64,000 nucleotides of DNA from Parvibaculum sp. Lineage in GTDB: Bacteria > Pseudomonadota > Alphaproteobacteria > Parvibaculales > Parvibaculaceae. Where the stretch lies: contig NZ_JAUYUS010000045.1 of NCBI RefSeq assembly GCF_030694575.1, positions 1 to 64,000 on the forward strand. Reading direction: 5' to 3'. A program made the translations under genes and the position numbers. This document shows, one piece after another, positions 23,041-31,930 of the stretch. Position 1 is the first letter of the stretch. The number at the start of each line of letters is the position of its first letter. The notes under the pieces were generated by a model. The model worked only from the letters and a program-made list of their open reading frames with translations. It ran no database searches and had not been told where the DNA came from.

Positions 23041-25533
23041 TTATGGCCGGAGCGGGACCACCTCAACCACTTCGTTTGTCGGGTGCTTCACCATCTCCGC
23101 AGCCTTTGCGCGGAGATTTTCGTCAGAGTTTTCGGATGCGAGGGCTTCGAGGTCGACGCCCTCGCTCACAAGCAGTTCCGTGGATTCGATAAAGCGCGGC
23201 CGGATCAACCAGACGAGCAGCGGCACAACGATGAGCGCAATGACCATGTTGATAAGCATGACCATGACGAGCAGCAGGCCCATGTCGGCGAGGAACTTGA
23301 GCGCCGACAGGAAGTACCAGGGCAGGATGCCGATGAGTACGATGGTGGCCGTGAAGAAGATGGCTTTGCCCGTCGTCGTGACTGCCGTGAGAATGGCGAG
23401 CGCCATGTCCTTCCGCATCTGGTATTCCTCGTAGATGCGGCTCAGAAGATAAATTCCGTAGTCGATGCCCACGCCGACGCCAATGGCGGCGATCGGCAAT
23501 GTGTTGACGTCGAGGCCGATGCCCATTTCCGTCATGACCGCTGCGAGAAAGAGGTTCGACAGGTTGACGGGGATGAGCAGGAGAATACCGGCGACCACCG
23601 AGCGATAGGCGATGCTGCAGGTCACCAGAATGACGGCGTTCAACAGGCCGAGGATGATCCACTGATAGCTGTCGACCGTGTCGTTGATCGATTGCTGGAG
23701 GGCGATCGTGCCGCTGCCGAGCCTGATGCGGAAATCGTCGTATTCGGTGCCGATGATCTCGAGCGCCGCCCGCGCCTGGCGCAGGGCCCCGTCGACCGTG
23801 TCCTGCTTGTTGTCCTTGTACCAGAGGGACACGGTGCCATTGCGCTGCTCGAAATCCGTCACATGGAGAAAGGCCTTCGGCCCGGTGCCGACCATCAGGG
23901 CGCCGGCTGCGGCGCTGACGGCGGCATCGTCGTGGTCGAGAGGCGCCCATTTCGGATTGCCGCCGCTGAAGAGACGATTTGCCTCTGGCAGATAGTCGGC
24001 AAACGACAGCGACGCTTCCGGCGGGTTCGGCTGGCTCTCGAGCAGATGCTGAAGGCGCTGCATGGTGAGCGCGGTTTCCGCCTTGCGGACGACGCGTTCC
24101 ATGTCGTCGGGCGATTTCGACTCGAAGATGATTTCCAGCGTGTTCAGGCCCGGAAAGTGGCTGTTGATATTGGAGACAGCCACATTGAACTCGGAGTCCT
24201 CCCACAGGAGATTGCTTCCCTCGACGGGGTTGCCGATCTTCAGGTCCGACAATTTTCCGATGCTGAAGACAGTGAGCGCGACGAGGGCCGCAGCCGTGAT
24301 CCAGGCCCGGGGACCGAAGGACAAATGCGCGATGAGGCGCAGCAGCAGCTTGATGCCGCCATGCTTCGCCTCTCCCTTGTTGGCGCCGACGAGACGACCC
24401 ACATTCTTCGGTTCGGGCAGAAGCATGATGAGCAGCGGCGTCAACAGCACGTTGGTCGGCACCAGCATCATCGCCCAGAAGCCGCAGAAGAGCGCGAAAC
24501 GCTCCATCGCCGGGATGGGCGCGACGCCGATCAACAGGAGGCCGATTGCGTCCGTAGTGATGCCGAGGACGCCCGGCACCATCATGACGCTCAGCGAGAT
24601 TTCGGCGGCGCGGCGACGGTTCTTCACATGGTGGAGAACCTCGTAGAAGCGCTCGATGAACTGCACGCAATGGCTGAACGAGCGCGCCACGAGCAGTAGC
24701 GGAACGACCATGATGAGCGGTTCGATGGGCTGATTGAGCCAGCCGACAAAGCCAAATCCCCAGACGGCAGCGACAAGGCTTGTCGTCAGCGGCGCAACGA
24801 CACCGACGACGTTGCGCATATAGAAAATCAACGCGCCCAGCAATGCGAGACCCGTAACGGCGAAGATGCCGAGCATCTGCCATTCGTAGAAATAGACCCA
24901 ACCTGTGAGGATCGGCTGCCCGGCGATGTAGACATCGTGCTTGTCGTCGCGGGCGTCCTTCACGAGCTTGTCGAGGTGCTCGAACGTCACGCCGTAGTCG
25001 AGCAGGCGCTCAATGAAGGTCGCGGTGATGAGGGTCGCCGTTTCGTCCTCGGAGACCATGAACGTGCGAACGTTCGGCGCCTTCAGCAGGCGGCTGCGGA
25101 ACTCCGCGATTTCAGCCGCCGTCCGCGGCGGGTGATCTCCCATCACGGGGCGGGAGTCGATACCGTTCGGCGTCGCCTCGGAATAACGCGCCTTCTCGGT
25201 GGCGACGGAGAGTATCTGGTCGTGATCGACGGCGGGCGTGAGATCGACATCGCGCGTCAGATCCCAGACCTTCTGCAACGTCTCGGCGTTGTAGATGTCG
25301 CCGTCTTTCCGCTTCACCATGATCGTGACGGTGAGCGGGTTGCCGAAGTTGGGATGGTCCTTGTAGGTCTGGACGAACGGATGGTTGCTTGGCAGCAGGT
25401 CGCTGAAGATCGTCCGCAGTTCGACGTTGCGGAGCTGAACCGCGAAGAATCCCGTGATCGCAATCAAGACAAGAAGCGACAGCCAGCGATGAGCCATCGT
25501 GGCCCGGGCTATTCGCGCACTCAACCGTTCCAC
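23041..25533 (-). CDS. MMPL/RND-superfamily transporter
   Basis: 830 aa, two repeats of large periplasmic loop plus TM bundle; GVGVGIDYGIYLLSRI. Confidence 0.92.
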   Translation of the reverse strand: MERLSARIARATMAHRWLSLLVLIAITGFFAVQLRNVELRTIFSDLLPSNHPFVQTYKDHPNFGNPLTVTIMVKRKDGDIYNAETLQKVWDLTRDVDLTPAVDHDQILSVATEKARYSEATPNGIDSRPVMGDHPPRTAAEIAEFRSRLLKAPNVRTFMVSEDETATLITATFIERLLDYGVTFEHLDKLVKDARDDKHDVYIAGQPILTGWVYFYEWQMLGIFAVTGLALLGALIFYMRNVVGVVAPLTTSLVAAVWGFGFVGWLNQPIEPLIMVVPLLLVARSFSHCVQFIERFYEVLHHVKNRRRAAEISLSVMMVPGVLGITTDAIGLLLIGVAPIPAMERFALFCGFWAMMLVPTNVLLTPLLIMLLPEPKNVGRLVGANKGEAKHGGIKLLLRLIAHLSFGPRAWITAAALVALTVFSIGKLSDLKIGNPVEGSNLLWEDSEFNVAVSNINSHFPGLNTLEIIFESKSPDDMERVVRKAETALTMQRLQHLLESQPNPPEASLSFADYLPEANRLFSGGNPKWAPLDHDDAAVSAAAGALMVGTGPKAFLHVTDFEQRNGTVSLWYKDNKQDTVDGALRQARAALEIIGTEYDDFRIRLGSGTIALQQSINDTVDSYQWIILGLLNAVILVTCSIAYRSVVAGILLLIPVNLSNLFLAAVMTEMGIGLDVNTLPIAAIGVGVGIDYGIYLLSRIYEEYQMRKDMALAILTAVTTTGKAIFFTATIVLIGILPWYFLSALKFLADMGLLLVMVMLINMVIALIVVPLLVWLIRPRFIESTELLVSEGVDLEALASENSDENLRAKAAEMVKHPTNEVVEVVPLRP

Positions 25534-26024
25534 TCGCTACTCCCCCTCAAAGGCTTTCGACACGATGGCGGGCGCCGCAAACGCGCGGGCCGCAATCAAT
25601 CCGTGTCGGGATAACTTCACCCTTCGCACCCTCACCCCTCCGGCCTTGTTCATCGGTTCGCAACCCCGATTCCGACCGTTTCAACAATGGTGGGTGACGC
25701 GGTCAGATCGCGCCCCGCCCTAAAGGATGGCGGCGCGGGAGCAGCGCAAAGAAGCTTGTAATTCAACGCATTATCCGGACACGTCCCCCGAGTTTGCTGC
25801 GCCGCATCACAACGCTGCGCACCTTCTCTCGCGTGCCCGGCTTCTCCACCCGATGTGGACTTTGAGCGATGACCGCAAGAGGCGGAACTACACGAACGGG
25901 GTGCGGCGCCTTCTCTTTCGAGCCGGCGGCGCGGGTGCGGGCCGCCCAATGGGGTGGGGTTGGCGGAGCTGCCGCTCACTAGGATTCGCGCAATAAAATG
26001 CAGCGCCGCGCAGGGGAGAGAAGC

Positions 26025-28025
26025 ATGGCCAATATGGGGGACCTGCTGTGGTCGCCATCCGACAAGATGGTTGCCGATGCCAATGTCACCGCCTTCATCG
26101 CGTGGCTCAACGAGCGCGGACACAAGTTCGGCAGCTATGACGAGTTGCGGCAATGGTCCGTCGACGACATAGCGGGCTTCTGGGAGGCGGTGTGGCGGTA
26201 TTTCGACGTCAGCTCCTCGACGCCTTACGAGTGTGTGTTGCGGGACGAAAAAATGCCCGGCGCGGAATGGTTTCCGGGCGCGCGGGTGAATTACATCCGG
26301 ACGCTTCTGTCCAAGGGGAGCGGCGACAAGACCGCGATCTATGCGGCAGGCGAGGAAGGCGCGGCGCGGAAGATCGGCTGGAACGAGTTGAAGGCGCAGG
26401 TCTTCAAGGTGGCGACGGCGTTGCGCGAGCTCGGCATCGGACCCGGCGACCGCGTGGTTTCCTACATGCCGAACGTGCCGGAAGCGGCGATTGCGTTCTT
26501 CGCGACGGCGAGCATCGGGGCGGTGTGGTCGAGCTGTTCGCCGGACTTCGGGGCGGCGAGCGTGATCGACCGCTTCAGCCAGATCGCGCCGAAACTCCTT
26601 TTCGCTACAGACAGTTACCGCTATGGCGGCAAGAATTTCGACCGGCGGGCGGAGGTCCGCGCGATGGTCGACGCCCTGCCCTCGCTGCAGCATGTCGTGC
26701 ATGTGACGGGTGCGGATCCGGACTATGGCAGCACGCCCGTAACGCCCGACGCCATTGCCTGGGGGAAGCTGGCTTCGCGGCCGGCGGTGAGCGAGGCGAA
26801 GTTCGTTTTCGAGGATACGCGCTTCGATCATCCCTTGTGGATCGTCTATTCGTCGGGGACGACGGGACTGCCGAAACCGTTCGTACACGGACATGGCGGC
26901 GTGCTGCTGGAAGCCCTGAAATTCACGCATTTTCACCTGAATCTGAAGCCCTCCTCCTGCATGTTCTACTTCACGACGACGGGCTGGGTGATGTGGAATA
27001 TCCTTCTTTCCGGGCTTGTCGCGGGGTCGGCGGTGGTTCTTTACGACGGCAACCCGATGACGCCGAAGCCGGACAGGTTGTGGGAACTGGCGGCGGAGAC
27101 GGGCATGACGCTCTTCGGCGCAAGCCCGACTTTTCTCAATGGACAGATGAAGTCAGGGATCGTCCCCAACAAGCTTTACGACCTCGAGCGGATGAAGAGC
27201 ATTCTCCTCGGCGGCTCGCCGGTGATGCCGGAGCACATGGAATGGTGCTTCGAAAACCTGCACCCGGACATGTGGGTGACGTCGCAGAGCGGCGGTACGG
27301 ATGTCGCTTCCGCCTTTGTCGGCGGGGTGCCGACGCTGCCGGTTCATGCCGGCGAAATCCAGGCGCGGTGCCTCGGCGTCGACGTCCATGCCTTTGACGA
27401 TGAGGGGAAATCCGTGATCGACGAGGTCGGCGAGCTGGTGGTCAGCAAGCCGATGCCGTCGATGCCGCTGTTCTTCTGGAACGACGAGGGCGGGCATCGT
27501 TATCACGACTCCTATTTCGATACGTATACGGATCATTGGCGGCATGGCGACTACTTCAAGGTCAATGAAAGGGGCGGCTGCTTCATTCTCGGGCGTTCGG
27601 ATTCGACGTTGAACCGCTATGGTGTGAGGATCGGCACAGCGGAGATTTACCGGACAATTGAAGGACTTGAGGAGATCGAGGACTCGATCATCGTCAATCT
27701 CGACCTGCCCGGGGGTAACTTTTTCATGCCGCTTTTCGTGGTGCTGAAAAAGGGTGTCGCGCTGGACGACAAGGTGAAGGAGAAAATCAACAAAGCGCTG
27801 CGGGAGAAGTACTCTCCGCGCCATGTGCCCGATCGGATTTATGAAATCGATGCGGTGCCCTATACGCTGACGGGCAAGAAAATGGAGGTGCCGGTGCGCA
27901 AGATCCTGCTCGGCGTGCCGGTGGACAAGGCGGCGAGCCGCGACGCCATGGCAAACCCTTCCGCCATCGACTATTTTCGCGATTTCGCGGCGACGCAGAC
28001 GGAGTATTCGACGGCCGCGGACTGA
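26025..28025 (+). CDS. Acetoacetate-CoA ligase (acetoacetyl-CoA synthetase) family
   Basis: VYSSGTTGLPKPFVHGHGG; FFTTTGWVMWN-type FYFTTTGWVMWNILLSGL; DSTLNRYGVRIGTAEIYR; LTGKKMEVPVRKIL. Confidence 0.93.
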   Translation: MANMGDLLWSPSDKMVADANVTAFIAWLNERGHKFGSYDELRQWSVDDIAGFWEAVWRYFDVSSSTPYECVLRDEKMPGAEWFPGARVNYIRTLLSKGSGDKTAIYAAGEEGAARKIGWNELKAQVFKVATALRELGIGPGDRVVSYMPNVPEAAIAFFATASIGAVWSSCSPDFGAASVIDRFSQIAPKLLFATDSYRYGGKNFDRRAEVRAMVDALPSLQHVVHVTGADPDYGSTPVTPDAIAWGKLASRPAVSEAKFVFEDTRFDHPLWIVYSSGTTGLPKPFVHGHGGVLLEALKFTHFHLNLKPSSCMFYFTTTGWVMWNILLSGLVAGSAVVLYDGNPMTPKPDRLWELAAETGMTLFGASPTFLNGQMKSGIVPNKLYDLERMKSILLGGSPVMPEHMEWCFENLHPDMWVTSQSGGTDVASAFVGGVPTLPVHAGEIQARCLGVDVHAFDDEGKSVIDEVGELVVSKPMPSMPLFFWNDEGGHRYHDSYFDTYTDHWRHGDYFKVNERGGCFILGRSDSTLNRYGVRIGTAEIYRTIEGLEEIEDSIIVNLDLPGGNFFMPLFVVLKKGVALDDKVKEKINKALREKYSPRHVPDRIYEIDAVPYTLTGKKMEVPVRKILLGVPVDKAASRDAMANPSAIDYFRDFAATQTEYSTAAD

Positions 28026-28028
28026 CGA

Positions 28029-28057
28029 CTGTCATCATATTGTCATCGAACTGTCAC
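28029..28057 (+). promoter_or_regulatory. Triple Pho-box-like direct repeat
   Basis: CTGTCAT-cata-TTGTCAT-cgaa-CTGTCAC; three 7-mers at exact 11-bp period. Confidence 0.6.
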
Positions 28058-28234
28058 AAGGCATTTTCAGGGTTGTCCGGCGGCTGCCGATGGCCGCTTA
28101 TCCCCGCCCTGTCTTGCGTCGCTTATCCCCGTTTTTGACCGGAGATGACCCGCGGACAAGTTCCTGTTTCGACGCGCGGTGCATCTGCCTGATGCCCGGC
28201 GGCGTAAAAATTCTGCTCTTTTGTTATCCCCGGT

Positions 28235-28268
28235 GAAAAAAGGCTGCCTCGCATGACACGAGGCAGCC
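28235..28268 (-). terminator. Intrinsic terminator, leftward (copy 1)
   Basis: Minus strand GGCTGCCTCG-TGTCATG-CGAGGCAGCC followed by TTTTTT. Confidence 0.75.
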
Positions 28269-28444
28269 GAAGTGTGACGGGCGCGCGGAGGGTGCGCTCC
28301 CGCGGAGGTCGTCTTTGCGTGGTTATTGTTCCGTATACGGCGGAGATGCGGAATTACCCGGATGGGGTGTGAGGGGGACGCAGATGGAGCGAGGGCTGTG
28401 CCTTGCTGCTTACCCCTCCTCGAAAAATTCTGCGCATTTTTCGA

Positions 28445-28466
28445 CCCCCGGGTCGAGCCCCGGGGG
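28445..28466. repeat. GC-rich palindromic intergenic element
   Basis: CCCCCGGG-tcgagc-CCCGGGGG. Confidence 0.7.
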
Positions 28467-28530
28467 CAGGCTCCTCCCGCAGGGGGAGGGTGGGAAGAGT
28501 TTTTGCCGACGCCGCTTCGCGGCTTCTGGA

Positions 28531-28551
28531 TTGCCGGATCAAGTCCGGCAA
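28531..28551. repeat. Dispersed-type palindrome TTGCCGGA-tcaag-TCCGGCAA
   Basis: Perfect 8-bp arms; resembles the TTGCCGGRTCAAGYCCGGCAATRACG element common in alphaproteobacteria (from memory). Confidence 0.65.
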
Positions 28552-28565
28552 TAACGAGTAAAGTG

Positions 28566-28603
28566 AAATAAAAATGGCTGCCTCATGTTTTCATGAGGCA
28601 GCC
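28566..28603 (-). terminator. Intrinsic terminator of the Apc-like operon, leftward (copy 2)
   Basis: Minus strand GGCTGCCTCATG-AAAA-CATGAGGCAGCC followed by ATTTTTATTT, 40 nt past the stop at 28643. Confidence 0.85.
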
Positions 28604-28642
28604 GAGTGATCCGGGAGGAGGAGGGATCGCTCCCGAGGATCT

Positions 28643-29407
28643 TCAGGCAGCCCGATCGCCCAATTGCTTGAGCCTCGCGAGCGCGGTCTCTGGAACCGTG
28701 TCCGCCGGCACTTCCATGAATAGCGGATTGTCGCCCGAGGGGAGGCCCGGCGCCCCCTCCGAAAAGACGGCTGGCAGAATTAAACCGGAACGGGCATCGC
28801 CCTGCCCCTCACCTTCGCGGTAGACGAGATCGAAGCCCGGCGCGGCGCCCCCCTGCCCCTTCAGGATGAGGATGGAGGGCACCTCGTAGTGGCGCGCGAC
28901 ATTGGTGAGGGGTTCGAAGAAGTCGAGGGCGCGGGCGTCCGTCTCCGTGAAGCGGAAGACGGAGAGACCGTCGCGGAAGAGCGCGCGGAGGAGATCGGCG
29001 AGCGAGAGGGCGAGATCGTCCAGCGTATCCTCGCCGATGTCGTCCGGCGCCAGGAAGAGCGCGGCGAGCGCACCGGGACCGGGGAGCGCGAGGGCGACGG
29101 GACGCGAACCCAGCGCACCGACCGAGGTTTCAATGCCGCGCTTCACATGGGCGCGGAAGCGCGGGTCGGCGAGCAGGCCCTCGATGGCGTCCGCATCCAG
29201 CGAGGCGCGGTCGATGCCTTCGAGGGTGCACCAGGCGAGGATCGCCTGCGTCACGTCCACATCGCTGATGGCGAGCGAGAGAAGCTGCGACAGCTCGCGG
29301 AGGAAGAGGCCGAGTTCGTCGGGCGCGGTCCAGGGATCGTCGCCGCCGCGCAGGACGCGGCGGCCGAAGGCATAGCCGTCGATCCAGAGCGGCGGCAGGC
29401 CGGCCAC
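28643..29407 (-). CDS. Possible fifth (epsilon/ApcE-like) subunit of an acetophenone-carboxylase-type complex
   Basis: 254-aa ORF 4 bp after the HyuB-type gene; assignment by position and size only. Confidence 0.6.
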   Translation of the reverse strand: MAGLPPLWIDGYAFGRRVLRGGDDPWTAPDELGLFLRELSQLLSLAISDVDVTQAILAWCTLEGIDRASLDADAIEGLLADPRFRAHVKRGIETSVGALGSRPVALALPGPGALAALFLAPDDIGEDTLDDLALSLADLLRALFRDGLSVFRFTETDARALDFFEPLTNVARHYEVPSILILKGQGGAAPGFDLVYREGEGQGDARSGLILPAVFSEGAPGLPSGDNPLFMEVPADTVPETALARLKQLGDRAA

Positions 29408-29411
29408 CTTC

Positions 29412-31655
29412 TCAGGCCTTCTTGCGGAGCGCGGCGACTTCCGCTTCGAGCTTGTCGATCTTCACCTGCAGCGGATGGGCCATGACGACGGGCGGGTTCA
29501 CTTGGGCGGCCGGGTGGAGCTTGTCCGGCGAACCGGCATGGACCATCGTCTTGTCGTCCCAGCAGCCGAAATAGGGAACCTTGCCGGTCGGCTTGTCCTT
29601 GACCCAACCTTCACAGAACGCGTCGAAGGGCTCGCTCTTCGCGATGCGCTCGCGGCGCGCCGCGTTGCGGGCTTCTTCCGTGGCCTTCTCGTCGATGTGG
29701 AGCGTCTCCTTGTCGTAGACGAGGCGGTAGATGCGCCAGGCGACGTCGTGGGAGATCAGGCCTTCGTCGATGTCGCGGATCACATCGGCCGGCAGGCGCT
29801 CCAGCGGATCGCCGAAGCCGCCGCCCGTCCCCTGCGCGATCATGTAAAGCTCGCCGCGCTGCGCCAGCGTGTAGCCGAGCGTCATGGGGTGGGTCGAATA
29901 TTTCGCATCCGGGAAGGGACGCTCGTTCATCAGCTCCTCGATCGAGTAGCGGAAGGAGCCGGGATCGTTCTTCAGCACCTCGAAGACGTTGACGCCGCTG
30001 ACGCGGGCGAGCGGATAGGTCGGGCAGCCATAACCGCCGAAGAGGCCCGGCACGTTGGGGAACTTGGCACCCATCGCCGTCAGCATGAAACCGAAGGCGT
30101 CGCTGTCGCGCATGGCGAGGATCATCTGATAGCCCATGCCGCCGCGCTGCTTACCGAAGCCCTGATTGTCCTTCATCATCTTCTTGGAGACAATCTGGAT
30201 GAAGGGCATTTCCTCCTCGATGAATTCCTGCTCGCCGAGATCGGACATGGTGGCGAAGATCGGTGCGCAGCCATGCTCGCCGTCGCGGTCCGCGAGCGCG
30301 CCGCCGCCCATGCCGTTGATGTCGGCGCAGACATTGCCGACCATTTCGCCGTGCTGCGTCAGCCCGCCGAAGAGGAAGGTGTTGATCATGTTGAACCAGG
30401 GCGCGAGCACCTTGGTGTATTTGTTCGGATTGGAATAGAGGAGCTTCATGGCGCAGACCTGGCCCGCGCTCCATGCCGTGAAGACCGACATCATGGATTG
30501 CGCGCTCGGCGTGCCGAAGCCGGGCTTCAGGATCGACGGATTGTCGAAGATGAAATTGACGGGCGCGAGCACGCCCTGATTGCGCGGAATGTCCGGCCAG
30601 ATGAAGGTGAGGAAGAGCTGCGCGAGCATGCCCTTCACGGTCACGTCGAGGCTGTTGTTGGCGCGGTTGGTGAATTCGGGGCTCGAGCCGCGATAATCGA
30701 AGGTCAGCTCGTCGCCCTTCTTCGTCATTTCGAGATTGATCTTGATCTGCACGTTTTCGCGCAGCGTGCCGTCGGTCCACCATGAATGGCGCGTGGTGCC
30801 GTCCGGCCATTCGAGAAGGCGGCGGCGGACTTCGGCGTCGGTGTCCTCCAGGTTCATGCGGAGCGCAGCGACGACGGCCTCGACGCCATATTCGGCGATC
30901 GCCTCGTGGATGCGCGTTTCGATGCGGCGGCAGACATACATCTTCACCTTCATGTCCGCGTATTGGAGCTTCGGTTCGCGGACGGAATTCTGAAGGAAGG
31001 TGACGAGATCGCGCTTCAGCTTGTAGTTCTCGGCGACCTTGAAGGGGGACATTTTCAGCCCCTCGTCCCAGATCTGCTCGGCGAGCGAGGGCATGCCGCC
31101 CGGCTCGATGGCGCCGTTCTCGCCTTCATGCACGGTGGCGCCGGCCCAGGCGACGATCTTGCCGTCGTGGAAGACGGGCATCATCATGGACTGGTCGGTG
31201 TTGTGGGCCTGACCGTAGCGGGCGTCGTTGACGATGAAGACGTCGCCTTCGTTGACGCCAACTGTGGCTTCCTTCGTCCAGTACTTGTTGATGAACTTGA
31301 TCGGGTACTGCACGAGGTTGCAGAAGATGACGACGCCGCCGGAGCTGGCGAGCGTGAGGTCTCCCGATGCCGTGTAGACGGCGGAGACGCAGTCGCCCCA
31401 TTTGGCGCCCGGTGCGGCGCCCATGTTTTCCAGCATCTCGTAGCTCTCGTTGACGCCGGCGAGGAGACGCTCGCGGACGATTTCGAGGCGGACGGGATCC
31501 GATTCCCTGGCGATGCAGGCGTCCTCGAATTCCGTGCGGGCTTCGAGGCCGTGATTGTTCATGATTTCGCTGTCGGGCGAGAGATAGAGGCTTGTCTCGC
31601 TCAGGAAGTTTTCGACGGCGGATGAGGCCGCGCCGATGTCCATGTCGTCACCCAT
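29412..31655 (-). CDS. Hydantoinase B/acetone-acetophenone carboxylase large subunit (ApcD-like)
   Basis: 747 aa; VFIVNDARYGQAHNTDQSMMM...ATVHEGENGAIEPGGMPSLAEQIWDEGLKMSPFKV; RGSSPEFTNRANNSLDVTVKG; QGTGGGFGDPLERLP. Confidence 0.88.
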   Translation of the reverse strand: MGDDMDIGAASSAVENFLSETSLYLSPDSEIMNNHGLEARTEFEDACIARESDPVRLEIVRERLLAGVNESYEMLENMGAAPGAKWGDCVSAVYTASGDLTLASSGGVVIFCNLVQYPIKFINKYWTKEATVGVNEGDVFIVNDARYGQAHNTDQSMMMPVFHDGKIVAWAGATVHEGENGAIEPGGMPSLAEQIWDEGLKMSPFKVAENYKLKRDLVTFLQNSVREPKLQYADMKVKMYVCRRIETRIHEAIAEYGVEAVVAALRMNLEDTDAEVRRRLLEWPDGTTRHSWWTDGTLRENVQIKINLEMTKKGDELTFDYRGSSPEFTNRANNSLDVTVKGMLAQLFLTFIWPDIPRNQGVLAPVNFIFDNPSILKPGFGTPSAQSMMSVFTAWSAGQVCAMKLLYSNPNKYTKVLAPWFNMINTFLFGGLTQHGEMVGNVCADINGMGGGALADRDGEHGCAPIFATMSDLGEQEFIEEEMPFIQIVSKKMMKDNQGFGKQRGGMGYQMILAMRDSDAFGFMLTAMGAKFPNVPGLFGGYGCPTYPLARVSGVNVFEVLKNDPGSFRYSIEELMNERPFPDAKYSTHPMTLGYTLAQRGELYMIAQGTGGGFGDPLERLPADVIRDIDEGLISHDVAWRIYRLVYDKETLHIDEKATEEARNAARRERIAKSEPFDAFCEGWVKDKPTGKVPYFGCWDDKTMVHAGSPDKLHPAAQVNPPVVMAHPLQVKIDKLEAEVAALRKKA

Positions 31656-31757
31656 TTCGGTTCCTCCCGAGCGTTTTCATTGTTTGCGGCATATGGCTTG
31701 CCGGTGCGAAGACCCCACACTCCCCCTGCAGGAAGAGGGATATGCCGGATGTGCGAG

Positions 31758-31856
31758 CGTCATTGCGAGGAGCGCGGGACGCGCGACGACGCAATCCAGG
31801 AGTGGCAAATGCCGAGCCTGCCGCTTCTGGATTGCTTCGCTTCGCTCGCAATGACG
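31758..31856. repeat. Imperfect palindromic intergenic repeat
   Basis: CGTCATTGCGAGGAGCG...GACGACGCAATCCAG and CTGGATTGCTTCGCTTCGCTCGCAATGACG as opposing arms. Confidence 0.85.
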
Positions 31857-31910
31857 GGATTGGGTGTGAGCAGTGTTCTCTACCCGCGTTCACCGGCGCA
31901 ATGCCCATGG

Positions 31911-31930
31911 GCCCCGGCTTTCGCCGGGGT
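31911..31930. repeat. CCCCGGC-TTTC-GCCGGGG palindromic intergenic element
   Basis: GGGCCCCGGCTTTCGCCGGGGTGAC; common alphaproteobacterial intergenic motif (from memory). Confidence 0.7.

Noticed and set aside
21063-23192. Plus-strand 709-aa ORF opposite DUF1329-B and the YCF48-like gene
   Set aside because: Spans two well-supported minus-strand genes and has low-quality composition; GC-rich shadow frame.
28090-28236. 48-codon ORF after the Pho-like box (MAAYPRPVLRRLSPFLTGDDPRTSS...)
   Set aside because: No Shine-Dalgarno sequence seen, no recognisable composition; left as a possibility only within the Pho-box finding.
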